Shown here piece by piece: positions 24,873-33,271 of a stretch of 64,000 bases of DNA. The number at the start of each line of letters is the position of its first letter. The stretch's first letter is position 1. The DNA comes from Clostridium fungisolvens (lineage in GTDB: Bacteria; Bacillota; Clostridia; Clostridiales; Clostridiaceae): NCBI RefSeq assembly GCF_014193895.1, contig NZ_BLZR01000001.1, positions 4,526,001 through 4,590,000 on the forward strand, in the 5' to 3' direction. The notes under the pieces are model-generated. The model was not told the DNA's origin, made no database searches, and saw only the letters and a program-made list of their open reading frames with translations. The position numbers and the translations under genes are program-made.

Positions 24873-26288
24873 TTATACTTTTTTTAGTGAAAATGTGAAA
24901 ACTACTCCTTTATCTGACGCCTTATTCTCCACCCAAATGTCTTCACCATGTAATGAAAGTATATGTCTAACTATAGGCAATCCTAACCCAGTACTAATCT
25001 TATTTGTTCTGGACTTATCTGACTTATAAAATCTATCCCATATATAAGCTTTTTCTTTTTCTGATAACATAGGTCCATCGTTATAAACACTAATTAGTGC
25101 TTTACTGCCCTTTGATCTAGTGGTTATCTTTACATTACCACTTTCGTTGCAATATTTAATTGCATTATCAATAAGATTATTTACTACTTGGATTATTCTA
25201 TCTTTATCACCAGCTACATTCAGATTTTGCCCCTCTAATACCACATCTACTTTTAATTTCTTCTCTTTTATCTTTTGTTCTAAACTTATTGTGCAATGTT
25301 TAATTATTTCATTTATATTTATTTCAGAAACATTCAACTTTAGCTTACCAGCTTCCATTGCTGATAAGTCAAGCAAATCATTTATAAGCCTTGTAAGTCT
25401 TTGTATCTCTTCATAAGCTATACCCAAATAATACTTTTCCTTATCTATAGGAATAATACCATCCAGAATACCTGCAATAAATCCCTTAATCGAAGTTATT
25501 GGCGATCTTAATTCGTGAGATACATTAGAAATAAATTCTCTTCTATTCTTCTCAACTTCCTCTAAAGACTCTGCCATTATATTAAATGAATCAGCCAATT
25601 CACCTATTTCATCTTTAGAATTTATATAAACTCTATTCTCTATATCACCTTTTGCTAACCTTTTAGCACCAATATTTATCTTAGCTAATGGAATTATAAG
25701 CATTCTATTGCATACGTAATATATTATTATACTAGATAATATCAAAGCAATTAAAACTGTTATCCATATGATTGCATAAACTTGTTTTAATTGACCTTTT
25801 ATCTGCTCCAATGGCGTAATCATAACTATAGCACCTGCAAAAGTATCTCCGTACATTATCGGTTTGTAATAAATGTATTGTGATTCCCCAAGCATCTTAT
25901 TATCTGTATTCCTCACCTCAATGGATATACCATTTTTAAGTTCATTAAGATTCTTACTATCAATAACTTGCATTCTCATAAGACTGCTCTTATCTTCACT
26001 ATACGCTTTAACTATACCCCATAAATCTGTGACTAGAATATCAGATTTTATAGATTGCCCGCTATAATTCACAAACTTCTCCAAGTCATTGAAGGTAATT
26101 TCTTCATCATCAAACTTAGCCTTTTCTTTAGCTATTAAGCTAGCCTGTATATCTAATTGCTGCTTTTTTTGATTAAAGTGATAGTTTTCAAACCAGAAAG
26201 ATAACACTATTGCTATTATTACCAGACATCCTGCTATTATCAAAGTAAACGTTCCTAAAAGTTTAGAAACTAAACTGTTTCTCTTCAT
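24873..26288 (-). CDS. Two-component sensor histidine kinase
   Basis: 471-aa membrane kinase. Two transmembrane helices (about 12-32 and 170-192) flank an extracytoplasmic sensor domain. Then come a HAMP domain (about 193-245), a HisKA domain with phospho-acceptor His258 (SNVSHELRSPITSIKGF), and a HATPase_c domain with N box (NNLIDNAIKYC) and G box (GLGLPIVRHI). Its ATG follows the regulator's stop codon with no gap, so the two are coupled. The signal is unknown; the downstream HtrA-like gene suggests cell-envelope stress. Confidence 0.94.
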   Translation of the reverse strand: MKRNSLVSKLLGTFTLIIAGCLVIIAIVLSFWFENYHFNQKKQQLDIQASLIAKEKAKFDDEEITFNDLEKFVNYSGQSIKSDILVTDLWGIVKAYSEDKSSLMRMQVIDSKNLNELKNGISIEVRNTDNKMLGESQYIYYKPIMYGDTFAGAIVMITPLEQIKGQLKQVYAIIWITVLIALILSSIIIYYVCNRMLIIPLAKINIGAKRLAKGDIENRVYINSKDEIGELADSFNIMAESLEEVEKNRREFISNVSHELRSPITSIKGFIAGILDGIIPIDKEKYYLGIAYEEIQRLTRLINDLLDLSAMEAGKLKLNVSEININEIIKHCTISLEQKIKEKKLKVDVVLEGQNLNVAGDKDRIIQVVNNLIDNAIKYCNESGNVKITTRSKGSKALISVYNDGPMLSEKEKAYIWDRFYKSDKSRTNKISTGLGLPIVRHILSLHGEDIWVENKASDKGVVFTFSLKKV

Positions 26289-26975
26289 CTACTTCACCTC
26301 AAACTTGTATCCTACACCCCATACAGTTTCAAGCTGCCAATTAGAACCTCCATGTAATTTTTCTCTGAGTCTCTTAACATGAACATCAACAGTTCTAGAA
26401 TCTCCTGGATAATCGTATCCCCAAACCTCACATAGTAACTGTTCTCTTGTAAATACTCTATTTTTGTTAGATGCTAGATAATATAACAATTCAAACTCCT
26501 TAGGTGGCATCTTTATTTCATTACTCTTATAAACAACATTATAAGAATTTGCATCTATAACAAGCTCTGAAAAATATAAAGTTTCCTTGTTAGTTGAGTC
26601 TACATTATATCTTCTCATTACAGCCTTTACCCTAGCAATCATTTCTTTTGGTTCAAAAGGTTTTACAATATAGTCATCAGCACCAAGTTCTAATGCAAGG
26701 ACTTTATCAAATGTCTCTCCTTTGGCTGTAAGCATTATTACAGGCGTTTCATGTTCTTTCCTAATCCACTTTAGAACATCAATACCATCTATATGTGGCA
26801 ACATCATATCTAATAATACTAAATCCGGTTTATAGTCCAAAAACATTTCTTCTGCAATTCTTCCATTACTAGCTACTCTAGTATCATAGTTTGCACTCTG
26901 TAAATACATCTTTATTACTTCGCATATATTTTCATCATCATCAACAATGAGTATCTTTCCTAATAGTCCATCCAT
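26289..26975 (-). CDS. OmpR/PhoB-family response regulator
   Basis: 228-aa regulator with a receiver domain (acidic pocket Asp12-14, phospho-acceptor Asp56 in LVLLDMMLP, conserved Lys in IVKPF) and a C-terminal winged-helix domain (FELLYYLASN...VWGYDYPGDSRTVDVHVKRLREKL). The frame extends to a GTG at 26984 that overlaps the ribosome site. The ATG at 26975, 8 nt after GAGGAG, is preferred. It is first in the regulator-kinase-HtrA operon. The cassette occupies the place of ctc between prs and pth in the B. subtilis order. Confidence 0.95.
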   Translation of the reverse strand: MDGLLGKILIVDDDENICEVIKMYLQSANYDTRVASNGRIAEEMFLDYKPDLVLLDMMLPHIDGIDVLKWIRKEHETPVIMLTAKGETFDKVLALELGADDYIVKPFEPKEMIARVKAVMRRYNVDSTNKETLYFSELVIDANSYNVVYKSNEIKMPPKEFELLYYLASNKNRVFTREQLLCEVWGYDYPGDSRTVDVHVKRLREKLHGGSNWQLETVWGVGYKFEVK

Positions 26976-27137
26976 AACTAACACTCCTCATTTCTTTATA
27001 TATTAAATTTAACACACTTATACTATTCTTTTATATATCTTTTCAAAAATGTTACAAATTATTTACTACATATATATTATTAAATTGAATTTTCCCAATA
27101 AATATGAACAAATATATCATTTATGCTAAAAGTTATT

Positions 27138-27191
27138 ACAAAAAAAAGACACTATCCTATTTATTATTTACAATAAATCGATAGTATCTTT
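27138..27191 (-). terminator. prs terminator
   Basis: A nested stem: the outer 12 bp (27145-27156 with 27180-27191, one G-U pair) encloses an ATTTATT/AATAAAT stem and is followed on the minus strand by eight T. It ends the spoVG-glmU-prs transcription unit before the response regulator. Confidence 0.8.
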
Positions 27192-27234
27192 CATTTCAAC
27201 TATATATATTTCGTATTAATAATTCTTATTTATA

Positions 27235-27336
27235 GATGCACCACTTCATAATTAAACTTATATTTTCAAATTCTCCTCTCAGAATCCAGAAGAGTTTTGA
27301 AAATAGGTTTGGGATTGAAGTGTTTCATCCTTATGT
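27235..27336. repeat. Dispersed intergenic repeat, copy A
   Basis: About 100 bp in the prs 3' region. It matches 47268-47368 on the opposite strand at about 85% identity, with differences nearly all transitions, and matches 39101-39176 more weakly. It contains an imperfect hairpin centred on a CTCAGAATCCAGAAGAG segment and has no coding potential. Confidence 0.75.
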
Positions 27337-27346
27337 ATAGATACGT

Positions 27347-28306
27347 TTATCCTTCAAATAACTTACTTAACGGTTTGTCGTCATATATCCTGTTTATAGC
27401 CTCAGCAATAAGTGGAGCCACTGACAATGACTTAAACTTATGTAAATCTTCTCTTTCAGGAAGAGATATAGTATTTAGCATAACTAACTCTTCAATAGCT
27501 GAATTATTTATCCTTTCAAATGCAGGACCTGATAGAACTCCATGTGTGCAGCAAGCATATACATGCGTTGCTCCTAAATCCTTCAGAGCATTTGCAGCAT
27601 TTGCTATTGTTCCTGCAGTATCAATCATATCATCTATAAGTATACATATCTTCCCTTTAACTTCACCAATTATGTTCATTATTTCGGAAACATTAGCTTT
27701 AGGTCTTCTCTTATCAATGATTGCAATAGGTGCATGAAGTCTATCTGCAAATTTTCTAGCTCTAGTTACGCTACCCAAATCTGGCGATACCACAACTACA
27801 TCATCTCTATCTATTAATCCCTTTTCTATGAAGTACTTAGAAAGTATAGGAGCTCCCATCAAGTGATCCACAGGTATATTGAAATAACCCTGAATTTGCG
27901 CTGCATGTAAATCCATAGTTAATACTCTTTCTGCTCCAGCAGCAGTAAGCAAATCTGCAACTAGCTTTGCTGTGATTGGGTCTCTTGATTTTGCTTTTCT
28001 ATCTTGTCTTGCATACCCGTAGTAAGGTATTACAGCTGTTATTCTTCCTGCTGAAGCTCTCTTAAATGCGTCAATCATTATAAGTAATTCCATAAGGTTA
28101 TTATTAACTGGAGCACTTGTAGATTGAACTAAAAATACGTCAGCACCTCTAACAGTCTCTCCAATATCTACTGAAATTTCTCCATCACTAAACGTACCTA
28201 CTTTTGCAGTACCTATTGGTAAACCTAAAATACTTGCAACTTCATGTGCTAATTGAGGATGTGAATTTCCAGTAAATATTTTGATATTCTTTCCATGGGT
28301 TATCAT
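27347..28306 (-). CDS. prs: Ribose-phosphate pyrophosphokinase
   Basis: 319-aa PRPP synthase feeding purine, pyrimidine, histidine and NAD synthesis. It has the N-terminal IFTGNSHPQLA start, the flexible-loop ATP site (YYGYARQDRKAKSRDPITAKL), DLHAAQIQGYF and the PRPP loop (ILIDDMIDTAGTI). Length is canonical for class I enzymes. It starts 40 bp after glmU in the same transcription unit, as in B. subtilis. A 146-codon frame on the opposite strand is a shadow. Confidence 0.98.
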   Translation of the reverse strand: MITHGKNIKIFTGNSHPQLAHEVASILGLPIGTAKVGTFSDGEISVDIGETVRGADVFLVQSTSAPVNNNLMELLIMIDAFKRASAGRITAVIPYYGYARQDRKAKSRDPITAKLVADLLTAAGAERVLTMDLHAAQIQGYFNIPVDHLMGAPILSKYFIEKGLIDRDDVVVVSPDLGSVTRARKFADRLHAPIAIIDKRRPKANVSEIMNIIGEVKGKICILIDDMIDTAGTIANAANALKDLGATHVYACCTHGVLSGPAFERINNSAIEELVMLNTISLPEREDLHKFKSLSVAPLIAEAINRIYDDKPLSKLFEG

Positions 28307-28346
28307 ATTGTGAAGACCTCCTTAAAATTTGGGGTAGCTAATAAAA

Positions 28347-29714
28347 CTATTTTTTTAGTCCTTTTTTATCTACCCAACCTTCTATGTTGGTTTGCTTTGC
28401 TCTAGCTATAGCAAGACTTCCTTCAGGAACTTCTTTAGTTATAGTAGAACCAGCAGCTATATAAGTATTATTTTTAACTTCCACAGGAGATACTAAATTG
28501 GTATTGCAACCTATAAATGAATTGTCCCCTATGATAGTTTTATGCTTATTCTTTCCATCATAATTTACCACTACAGTTCCACATCCAAAGTTACAGTTTT
28601 TGCCTACTTCTGCATCTCCAATATAAGTCAAATGCGAAACTTTGGTGTTGTCTGCTATTGTAGATTTTTTTATTTCTACAAAGTCACCAATTCTTACTTT
28701 ACTTCCAATTTTACTCTCAGGTCTAATGTATGCAAAAGGCCCAACAGTGGTTTCATTCCCTATTGTACTATCTATTATTACAGAAGATTGTATCTCAACA
28801 CCGTTGCCTATAGTACTGTTGCTTATCCTTGAATTTGGATATAATGTACACTCTTCTCCTATTACAGCATTTCCTTCTATATAATTACCTGGATAAATTA
28901 TAGTATCCTGTCCAATCGAAACATCTGCACCTATATATGTGCTATTTGGATCAATCAGCGTAACTCCATTATCCATGTGGAATTTGTTTATTCTATCTCT
29001 AAGTATCTTTTCAACTTTAGCTAATTCTACTCTAGAATTTACCCCTATTGTTTGTTCAAATTCTGTTATCATTGCTCCAATTTTTTTATTTTCATTCTTG
29101 AATATTTCAATTATATCTGTAAGATAATATTCACCCTGAGCATTTTCATTAGATAACTTTTCCAACGCTTCACTTAAGCTTTGTATATCAAAACAATACA
29201 TTCCTGCATTAATTTCATTTACTTTAAGCTCTGCTTCATTACAATCTTTATGCTCAACTATCTTTTCTACACCTTCAGCACTTCTTACAATTCTTCCGTA
29301 TCCACTTGGATCATCAATTACTGATGTCAAAAGTGTAGCATAATTATTTTCTTTTATATGAGTTTCAATAAGGTTTTCTACAGTACAACTTGTTATTAAT
29401 GGAGCATCTCCTGTGAACACTGCCACAACGCCATCTTTGTCCTTAAAAAAATCCTTTGCACATTTCACTGCATGCCCAGTTCCTAGTTGTTCTAATTGCA
29501 TTGAATAAGAAACTTCCCTGCTTGTTGTTTTTTCTTTAACAAGTTCAGCTCCCTTTCCTATTATTACATTAATATCAACTATTCCAGCAGTTCTTATAGT
29601 GTCAATAACATGGTTAACCATTTCTTTTCCAGCAACTTTATGCAAAACTTTAGGTAAGTTTGATTTTATTCTTTTTCCTTGACCAGCGGCTAAAATTATA
29701 GCACATTTATACAT
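28347..29714 (-). CDS. glmU: Bifunctional UDP-N-acetylglucosamine pyrophosphorylase/glucosamine-1-P acetyltransferase
   Basis: 455-aa enzyme making UDP-GlcNAc for peptidoglycan and teichoic acids. The N-terminal uridylyltransferase domain (1-230) carries LAAGQGKRIKSNLPKVLH and GTGHAV. The C-terminal domain (about 250-455) is a left-handed beta-helix of hexapeptide repeats with acetyltransferase motifs (KNCNFGCGTVVVNYDGKNKHKT). Length is standard. It is followed by prs and preceded by spoVG, as in B. subtilis. The 440-bp gap to spoVG holds duplicated sequence that may include its promoter. Confidence 0.98.
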   Translation of the reverse strand: MYKCAIILAAGQGKRIKSNLPKVLHKVAGKEMVNHVIDTIRTAGIVDINVIIGKGAELVKEKTTSREVSYSMQLEQLGTGHAVKCAKDFFKDKDGVVAVFTGDAPLITSCTVENLIETHIKENNYATLLTSVIDDPSGYGRIVRSAEGVEKIVEHKDCNEAELKVNEINAGMYCFDIQSLSEALEKLSNENAQGEYYLTDIIEIFKNENKKIGAMITEFEQTIGVNSRVELAKVEKILRDRINKFHMDNGVTLIDPNSTYIGADVSIGQDTIIYPGNYIEGNAVIGEECTLYPNSRISNSTIGNGVEIQSSVIIDSTIGNETTVGPFAYIRPESKIGSKVRIGDFVEIKKSTIADNTKVSHLTYIGDAEVGKNCNFGCGTVVVNYDGKNKHKTIIGDNSFIGCNTNLVSPVEVKNNTYIAAGSTITKEVPEGSLAIARAKQTNIEGWVDKKGLKK

Positions 29715-29847
29715 TAAATCACCTCTTTATGAGTTACATTAAATTAATAGCATATTCAATTAATTTTATAATTCGAGCTTAACGCCTATTATATTATATT
29801 TTAAATAAATCACTATTTCAACTTTTTATAAGAAATTAACTAAATTG

Positions 29848-30114
29848 ATTCTTTAACTTATACTATGTCTTAAGTCAGTTCGCATAATTATCAACAGATA
29901 TAATTGAGATATAATTTCATAAAGAAAAACAAAAATTTCACTAAAGCGATCTTCTTTAGTAAATTTTTTTTGCGCATCTGCCTTTTCTGAACGTATGTGA
30001 AGAAATTCTGGCAGGCGACATATTCTTCCTTTTTTATTCTTTAACTTATACTATGTCTTAAGTCTGTTCGCATAATTATCAACAGATATAATTGAGATAT
30101 AATTTCATAAAGAA
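29848..30114. repeat. 79-bp direct repeats flanking a terminator element
   Basis: Copies at 29848-29926 and 30036-30114 (offset 188 bp) agree at 78 of 79 positions. They enclose the 51-nt element and its terminator hairpin. The repeat includes GTATAAG-like and TATAAT-like sequences, but no promoter could be assigned. It fills most of the 440-bp gap between glmU and spoVG. Confidence 0.9.
29933..30021 (-). ncRNA. Candidate small RNA or 3' element, locus 1
   Basis: On the minus strand a 51-nt core (30021 to 29971) leads into an ACTAAAG/CTTTAGT hairpin (29940-29960) that extends through AAATTT arms and ends in T-rich sequence. The core is repeated at 61773-61823 with one difference in 51, again joined to a terminator hairpin. 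Within the core CTGCC and GGCAG can pair. Conserved core plus intrinsic terminator suggests a structured RNA end or small RNA. Expression and direction are inferred. Confidence 0.5.
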
Positions 30115-30143
30115 TAAAAAAATAAAAGGAAGTATTAACTTCC
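30113..30143 (-). terminator. spoVG terminator
   Basis: GGAAGT/ACTTCC stem (30128-30133 with 30138-30143, 4-nt loop), followed on the minus strand by TTTTATTTTTTTATTC, 11 bp after the spoVG stop codon. Confidence 0.8.
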
Positions 30144-30154
30144 CTTTATCTACA

Positions 30155-30433
30155 CTACTCGGCATCTTCAGTATCTGCTTCTAATGCCTTTTCATATTCA
30201 GTTAAAATAGCTTCTTGAATCTTTTCTCTAGTATCTGTATTTATTGGATGGGCTATGTCTTTGAATTCTCCATCTGGAGTTTTTCTACTTGGCATAGCAA
30301 TAAATAGACCATTTTGACCTTCTATAACCTTTATATCATGAACTACGAATTCATTGTCAAAGGTTACTGAAACTATTGCCTTCATTTTACCCTCAGCAGC
30401 TATCTTTCTGATTCTAACGTCTGTGATTTGCAC
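30155..30433 (-). CDS. spoVG: Septation/sporulation regulator SpoVG
   Basis: 92-aa RNA/DNA-binding regulator. The conserved start MQITDVRIRKI, the KAIVSVTFDNEFVVHDIKVIEGQNGLFIAMPSRK core and the short acidic tail are all present. The start codon is GTG, 7 nt after TGGAGGTG. SpoVG affects asymmetric septation and many stationary-phase genes. It lies between purR and glmU as in B. subtilis, but yabJ is absent. Its sigma-H promoter is clearly readable. Confidence 0.96.
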   Translation of the reverse strand: MQITDVRIRKIAAEGKMKAIVSVTFDNEFVVHDIKVIEGQNGLFIAMPSRKTPDGEFKDIAHPINTDTREKIQEAILTEYEKALEADTEDAE

Positions 30434-30466
30434 TTCACTACACCTCCAGTTGCTTTATTGATTTAT

Positions 30467-30495
30467 AAATTCTTCAAAAATTACTAAATTCCTCT
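30467..30495 (-). promoter_or_regulatory. Sigma-H promoter of spoVG
   Basis: On the minus strand the -35 AGAGGAATT (30487-30495) and -10 GAAGAATTT (30467-30475) with an 11-bp spacer match the sigma-H consensus RnAGGAwWW-N11/12-RnnGAATww at every defined position. The expected start is about 25 bp upstream of the GTG. In B. subtilis spoVG is a classical sigma-H gene. Confidence 0.85.
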
Positions 30496-30644
30496 TTTTT
30501 AAATTAAATTTTTTGAAAATTTTTTATTGTTTCTAAAATCAATCTAATATACAGTACTAATTATACAAACCATAGTATATACATCCTAGTACCATTCTCT
30601 AAAATAAGTTGATAATTCCATTACTATTTGTAACAATTTAGTTA

Positions 30645-30680
30645 TCAGCTCAGGTCTTGTTTGGAACTGATACATCTTTA
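30645..30680. repeat. Partial dispersed repeat, copy C
   Basis: Shares GAACTGATACATCTTTA exactly with the copy at 39101-39176 and little else. It lies just after the purR stop and may be a fragment of the same dispersed repeat family. Confidence 0.4.
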
Positions 30681-30697
30681 GTAATTACTGAACAATT

Positions 30698-31513
30698 CTA
30701 TTGAAATAGAAGAGACGGATTCATTATAACTTCTCCAGTTTCCTCTACACCTTTTAACTCTGCTATTGCAACATAGTTATTAATAAGTTTTTTGTTAGTA
30801 CCTACGTTATCTACTAATACGCCGATACCGATTAGATTACTATCGAATTCCTTTAATAAATCAGTTATTCCTTTTGCTGTGCCTCCGCCTTTCAAAAAGT
30901 CATCAATAAAAATACACTTACTTCCTGTTTTCAATGACCTCTTTGAAAGAGACATCTGTTGTAGTCTTCCTGAAGATCCAGATACATAGTTAATAGTAAC
31001 TGTTGGTCCTTCAGTAACTTTACTATCCCTTCTTGCTATTACAAGTTGTACTCCAAGATTTCTCGCAACTTCGTATGCTAAAGGAATTCCTTTGGTCTCT
31101 ACAGTAACTACATAGTCTATTTCATCTTTGTTGAAAAACGAAGATAAAATCAGTCCAGCTTTACTGATTATTTCAGGATTATACATCACATCTGTCATGT
31201 ATATAAAATTACCTGGAACTACTCTATTTGGGTCTTTTAACATTTCGCATAACCTATTTGCAAAGTCTTTTTTTGCTGTCTCGCCTATTTCAGCTATATA
31301 TCTGATGCCACCAGCTGCTCCTGATATAGTTTCAACTCTTCCCATATACATTTTCTCTAAAAGCTCTCTTACTATCACTATATCCTCACTTATTGTGGAC
31401 TTAGCGGCATTTAGCAATTCAGAAAACGTATTCAATCCAATAACTTTGTTGGGATTTTCTATTAAATACTTAGTTATAGCTGCAATTCTACCATTTCTAC
31501 TTATCTTCTCCAA
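30698..31513 (-). CDS. purR: Pur operon repressor
   Basis: 271-aa PRPP-responsive repressor of purine genes. An N-terminal winged helix (SRNGRIAAITKYLIENPNKVIGLNTFSELLNAAKSTISEDI) is fused to a phosphoribosyltransferase-like domain with PRPP loop CIFIDDFLKGGGTAKG. The longest frame starts at 31570 with 19 unrelated residues. A TTG at 31513 has AGGTGAT upstream and gives the family's normal N-terminus. It keeps the purR-spoVG-glmU-prs order, which ties purine control to PRPP supply. No PurBox was recognised in this window. Confidence 0.94.
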   Translation of the reverse strand: MEKISRNGRIAAITKYLIENPNKVIGLNTFSELLNAAKSTISEDIVIVRELLEKMYMGRVETISGAAGGIRYIAEIGETAKKDFANRLCEMLKDPNRVVPGNFIYMTDVMYNPEIISKAGLILSSFFNKDEIDYVVTVETKGIPLAYEVARNLGVQLVIARRDSKVTEGPTVTINYVSGSSGRLQQMSLSKRSLKTGSKCIFIDDFLKGGGTAKGITDLLKEFDSNLIGIGVLVDNVGTNKKLINNYVAIAELKGVEETGEVIMNPSLLFQ

Positions 31514-31908
31514 AATATCACCTACATCATATACTTTACGAATTATATATATAAATTTTAATACTATCATTCATATTGTATTCAATATTATATCCAGAAT
31601 CAATCTTTTTAACCATTTTATTATATATTCTAAACTATACTGCCAAGTTTATTGTAATATAATTGAACTTTTTGTAATTAACCAATCTAATTATTTCGTA
31701 TTTTATACAAATCCTATTAATTTTTCTATTAAATTCTAATATAATGGTATATATCAACCGATATATTAAGTATGTAATTCCATATTTAATATTTTACATG
31801 TTTTTTATATCCTTATATATACTAGTTCAAATCAAGATCAATTAATTCATTAAAACGCCAATACATAATATATTGTCCATTGTTATTATTAAAGGAAGGT
31901 ATCTAACT
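31514..31908. other. Divergent promoter region of purR and the HD-GYP gene
   Basis: 395 bp of AT-rich DNA between divergent genes. Both promoters must be here, but no strong -35/-10 pair or riboswitch was recognised. The ribosome site AAAGGAAGG of the HD-GYP gene is at its right end. A long plus-strand frame (31128-31739) is a shadow of purR running into this gap. Confidence 0.4.
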
Positions 31909-32970
31909 ATGAATATTGTTCAAGAAATCTCATCTCGTGAATTACAAAATGGTATGATCATAGCTAAAGATCTAGTTGTTAACAACTCTGTACTTTTAAC
32001 CAAAGGAACAGAAATTTCAGAAAATCTAGCCGAGAAAATAAAGCTTAATTTTCCACTTATTCGCTTAGTGATTTACACAGAAACAAATCCTAGTAATTCA
32101 ATTCTCTTTGAAAGTCGAAATTCTGTGAAGACGGTCAAAATAGAAGAGTCTTTCAACAGAATGTCTTCAGTTGCAGAAAATATCTTTTACTCTATCAGGG
32201 AAAGCGATAAATTTAACATGTCAGAGGTAAGAGAAATATGTGATGGTGTAATGGATGAATTAAGTGAAACAGGTCTAGTAATAAAAAATATAATTGGTGA
32301 AAGAGAGGAAAACCTCTATCTTACAAGACATTGTGTTAACGTTGCTGCTATAAGCTCTTTAATTGGCAAGTGGCTTGACCTAAGTAAAAAAGAAATAGTG
32401 TTCTTAACATACTCTGCCCTATTACATGATATAGGGAAAGCAAAGATAAGCCCAAAGATTCTTAATAAGAAAACAAAATTAAGCAATGAAGAAATAAATC
32501 ATTGTCATTCCCACTCTGCTTTAGGATATGAAATAGCTAAAAAAATACCTTACATAGATCAATCTATACTCTTCGGAATACTATTTCATCACGAAAGGGA
32601 GGACGGGTCTGGTTATCCGCTTAAGGTAAAAGGATCACAAATACCTAAGTTTGCAAAAATAATAGCCATCGCTGATATCTTCGATGCAATGACTTCAAAT
32701 AGAGTGTATAAAAATAAAGAATGTGCACTTGTAGTTTTAGAGGAAATAAAAGCTGAGATATTCGGAAAACTAGATCCAACTATAGGGACAATCTTTATAA
32801 ATAACATATTAAATTATTATATAGGAGAATTGGTTGTACTTAACGACGGAAGGATAGGAAAGATAGTAAAAATCGATTTAAACTCCATAACAAAACCTTG
32901 GATATCTATTAATGCTGAGGTTATTAACTTAATGTCTAATTCAACTTTAAAGATAGTTGACATTTTATAA
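31909..32970 (+). CDS. HD-GYP domain phosphodiesterase
   Basis: 353-aa cytoplasmic protein, probably hydrolysing cyclic di-GMP or a related cyclic dinucleotide. The N-terminal 100 residues resemble the extension seen in stand-alone HD-GYP proteins. The HD-GYP domain (about 135-325) has HD at 173-174 (LLHDIGKAKISP), HH at 227-228 and the HHEREDGSGYP signature at 227-237, so the metal ligands are intact. The start is set at the ATG 9 nt after AAGGAAGG; the longer frame has no ribosome site. It is monocistronic and divergent from purR. Confidence 0.92.
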   Translation: MNIVQEISSRELQNGMIIAKDLVVNNSVLLTKGTEISENLAEKIKLNFPLIRLVIYTETNPSNSILFESRNSVKTVKIEESFNRMSSVAENIFYSIRESDKFNMSEVREICDGVMDELSETGLVIKNIIGEREENLYLTRHCVNVAAISSLIGKWLDLSKKEIVFLTYSALLHDIGKAKISPKILNKKTKLSNEEINHCHSHSALGYEIAKKIPYIDQSILFGILFHHEREDGSGYPLKVKGSQIPKFAKIIAIADIFDAMTSNRVYKNKECALVVLEEIKAEIFGKLDPTIGTIFINNILNYYIGELVVLNDGRIGKIVKIDLNSITKPWISINAEVINLMSNSTLKIVDIL

Positions 32971-32977
32971 ATTTATT

Positions 32978-33018
32978 AAGATTCAGCTAAAATCCTATTT
33001 TTATTTTAGCTGAATCTT
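32978..33018. terminator. Bidirectional terminator
   Basis: A perfect 16-bp stem (32978-32993 with 33003-33018), T-rich on both sides. It serves the HD-GYP gene on the plus strand and the 44-codon gene on the minus strand. Confidence 0.75.
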
Positions 33019-33023
33019 ATATT

Positions 33024-33158
33024 TTATTTTATTGGTTCACCATTGAAATTTTGATACTGAGGGATATTTTTTGCATCTCCCTTATTATTTTGATCTCTAT
33101 GTAGTTTTTGTCTTCTTTTTCCGTCATCAGTTACATTATTTCTTATTTTATTAGACAT
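33024..33158 (-). CDS. 44-aa hypothetical basic protein
   Basis: Small hydrophilic protein (MSNKIRNNVTDDGKRRQKL... ending NGEPIK), rich in Lys, Arg, Asn and Gln, without Cys, a membrane segment or a recognised domain. Support for a real gene is a strong AAAGGAG 9 nt before the ATG, a terminator just after the stop, and a gene-like composition. Such small Asn/Gln/Lys-rich proteins are common among spore proteins, but there is no SASP motif, so that is only a guess. It lies 113 bp downstream of the DUF1287 gene on the same strand. Confidence 0.65.
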   Translation of the reverse strand: MSNKIRNNVTDDGKRRQKLHRDQNNKGDAKNIPQYQNFNGEPIK

Positions 33159-33271
33159 ATTTATCAACTCCTTTCAAAAATATTTTTCAACAATAAATCT
33201 CTTTTTATTCTTAGTAATATCTTTGAAATTAACCCTTATTTATAATATAAATTCTCCTTAAAGAAACAAAT

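Noticed and set aside
29971..30021. Small peptide frame (MSPARISSHTFRKG...) through the 51-nt repeated element
   Set aside because: One locus has a poorly spaced AAGGAAG and the other has no ribosome site. The two peptides diverge after the core, so RNA or DNA function is more likely.
31128..31739. 203-codon frame antisense to purR
   Set aside because: Complement of a well-supported purR gene continuing into AT-rich intergenic DNA; no ribosome site.
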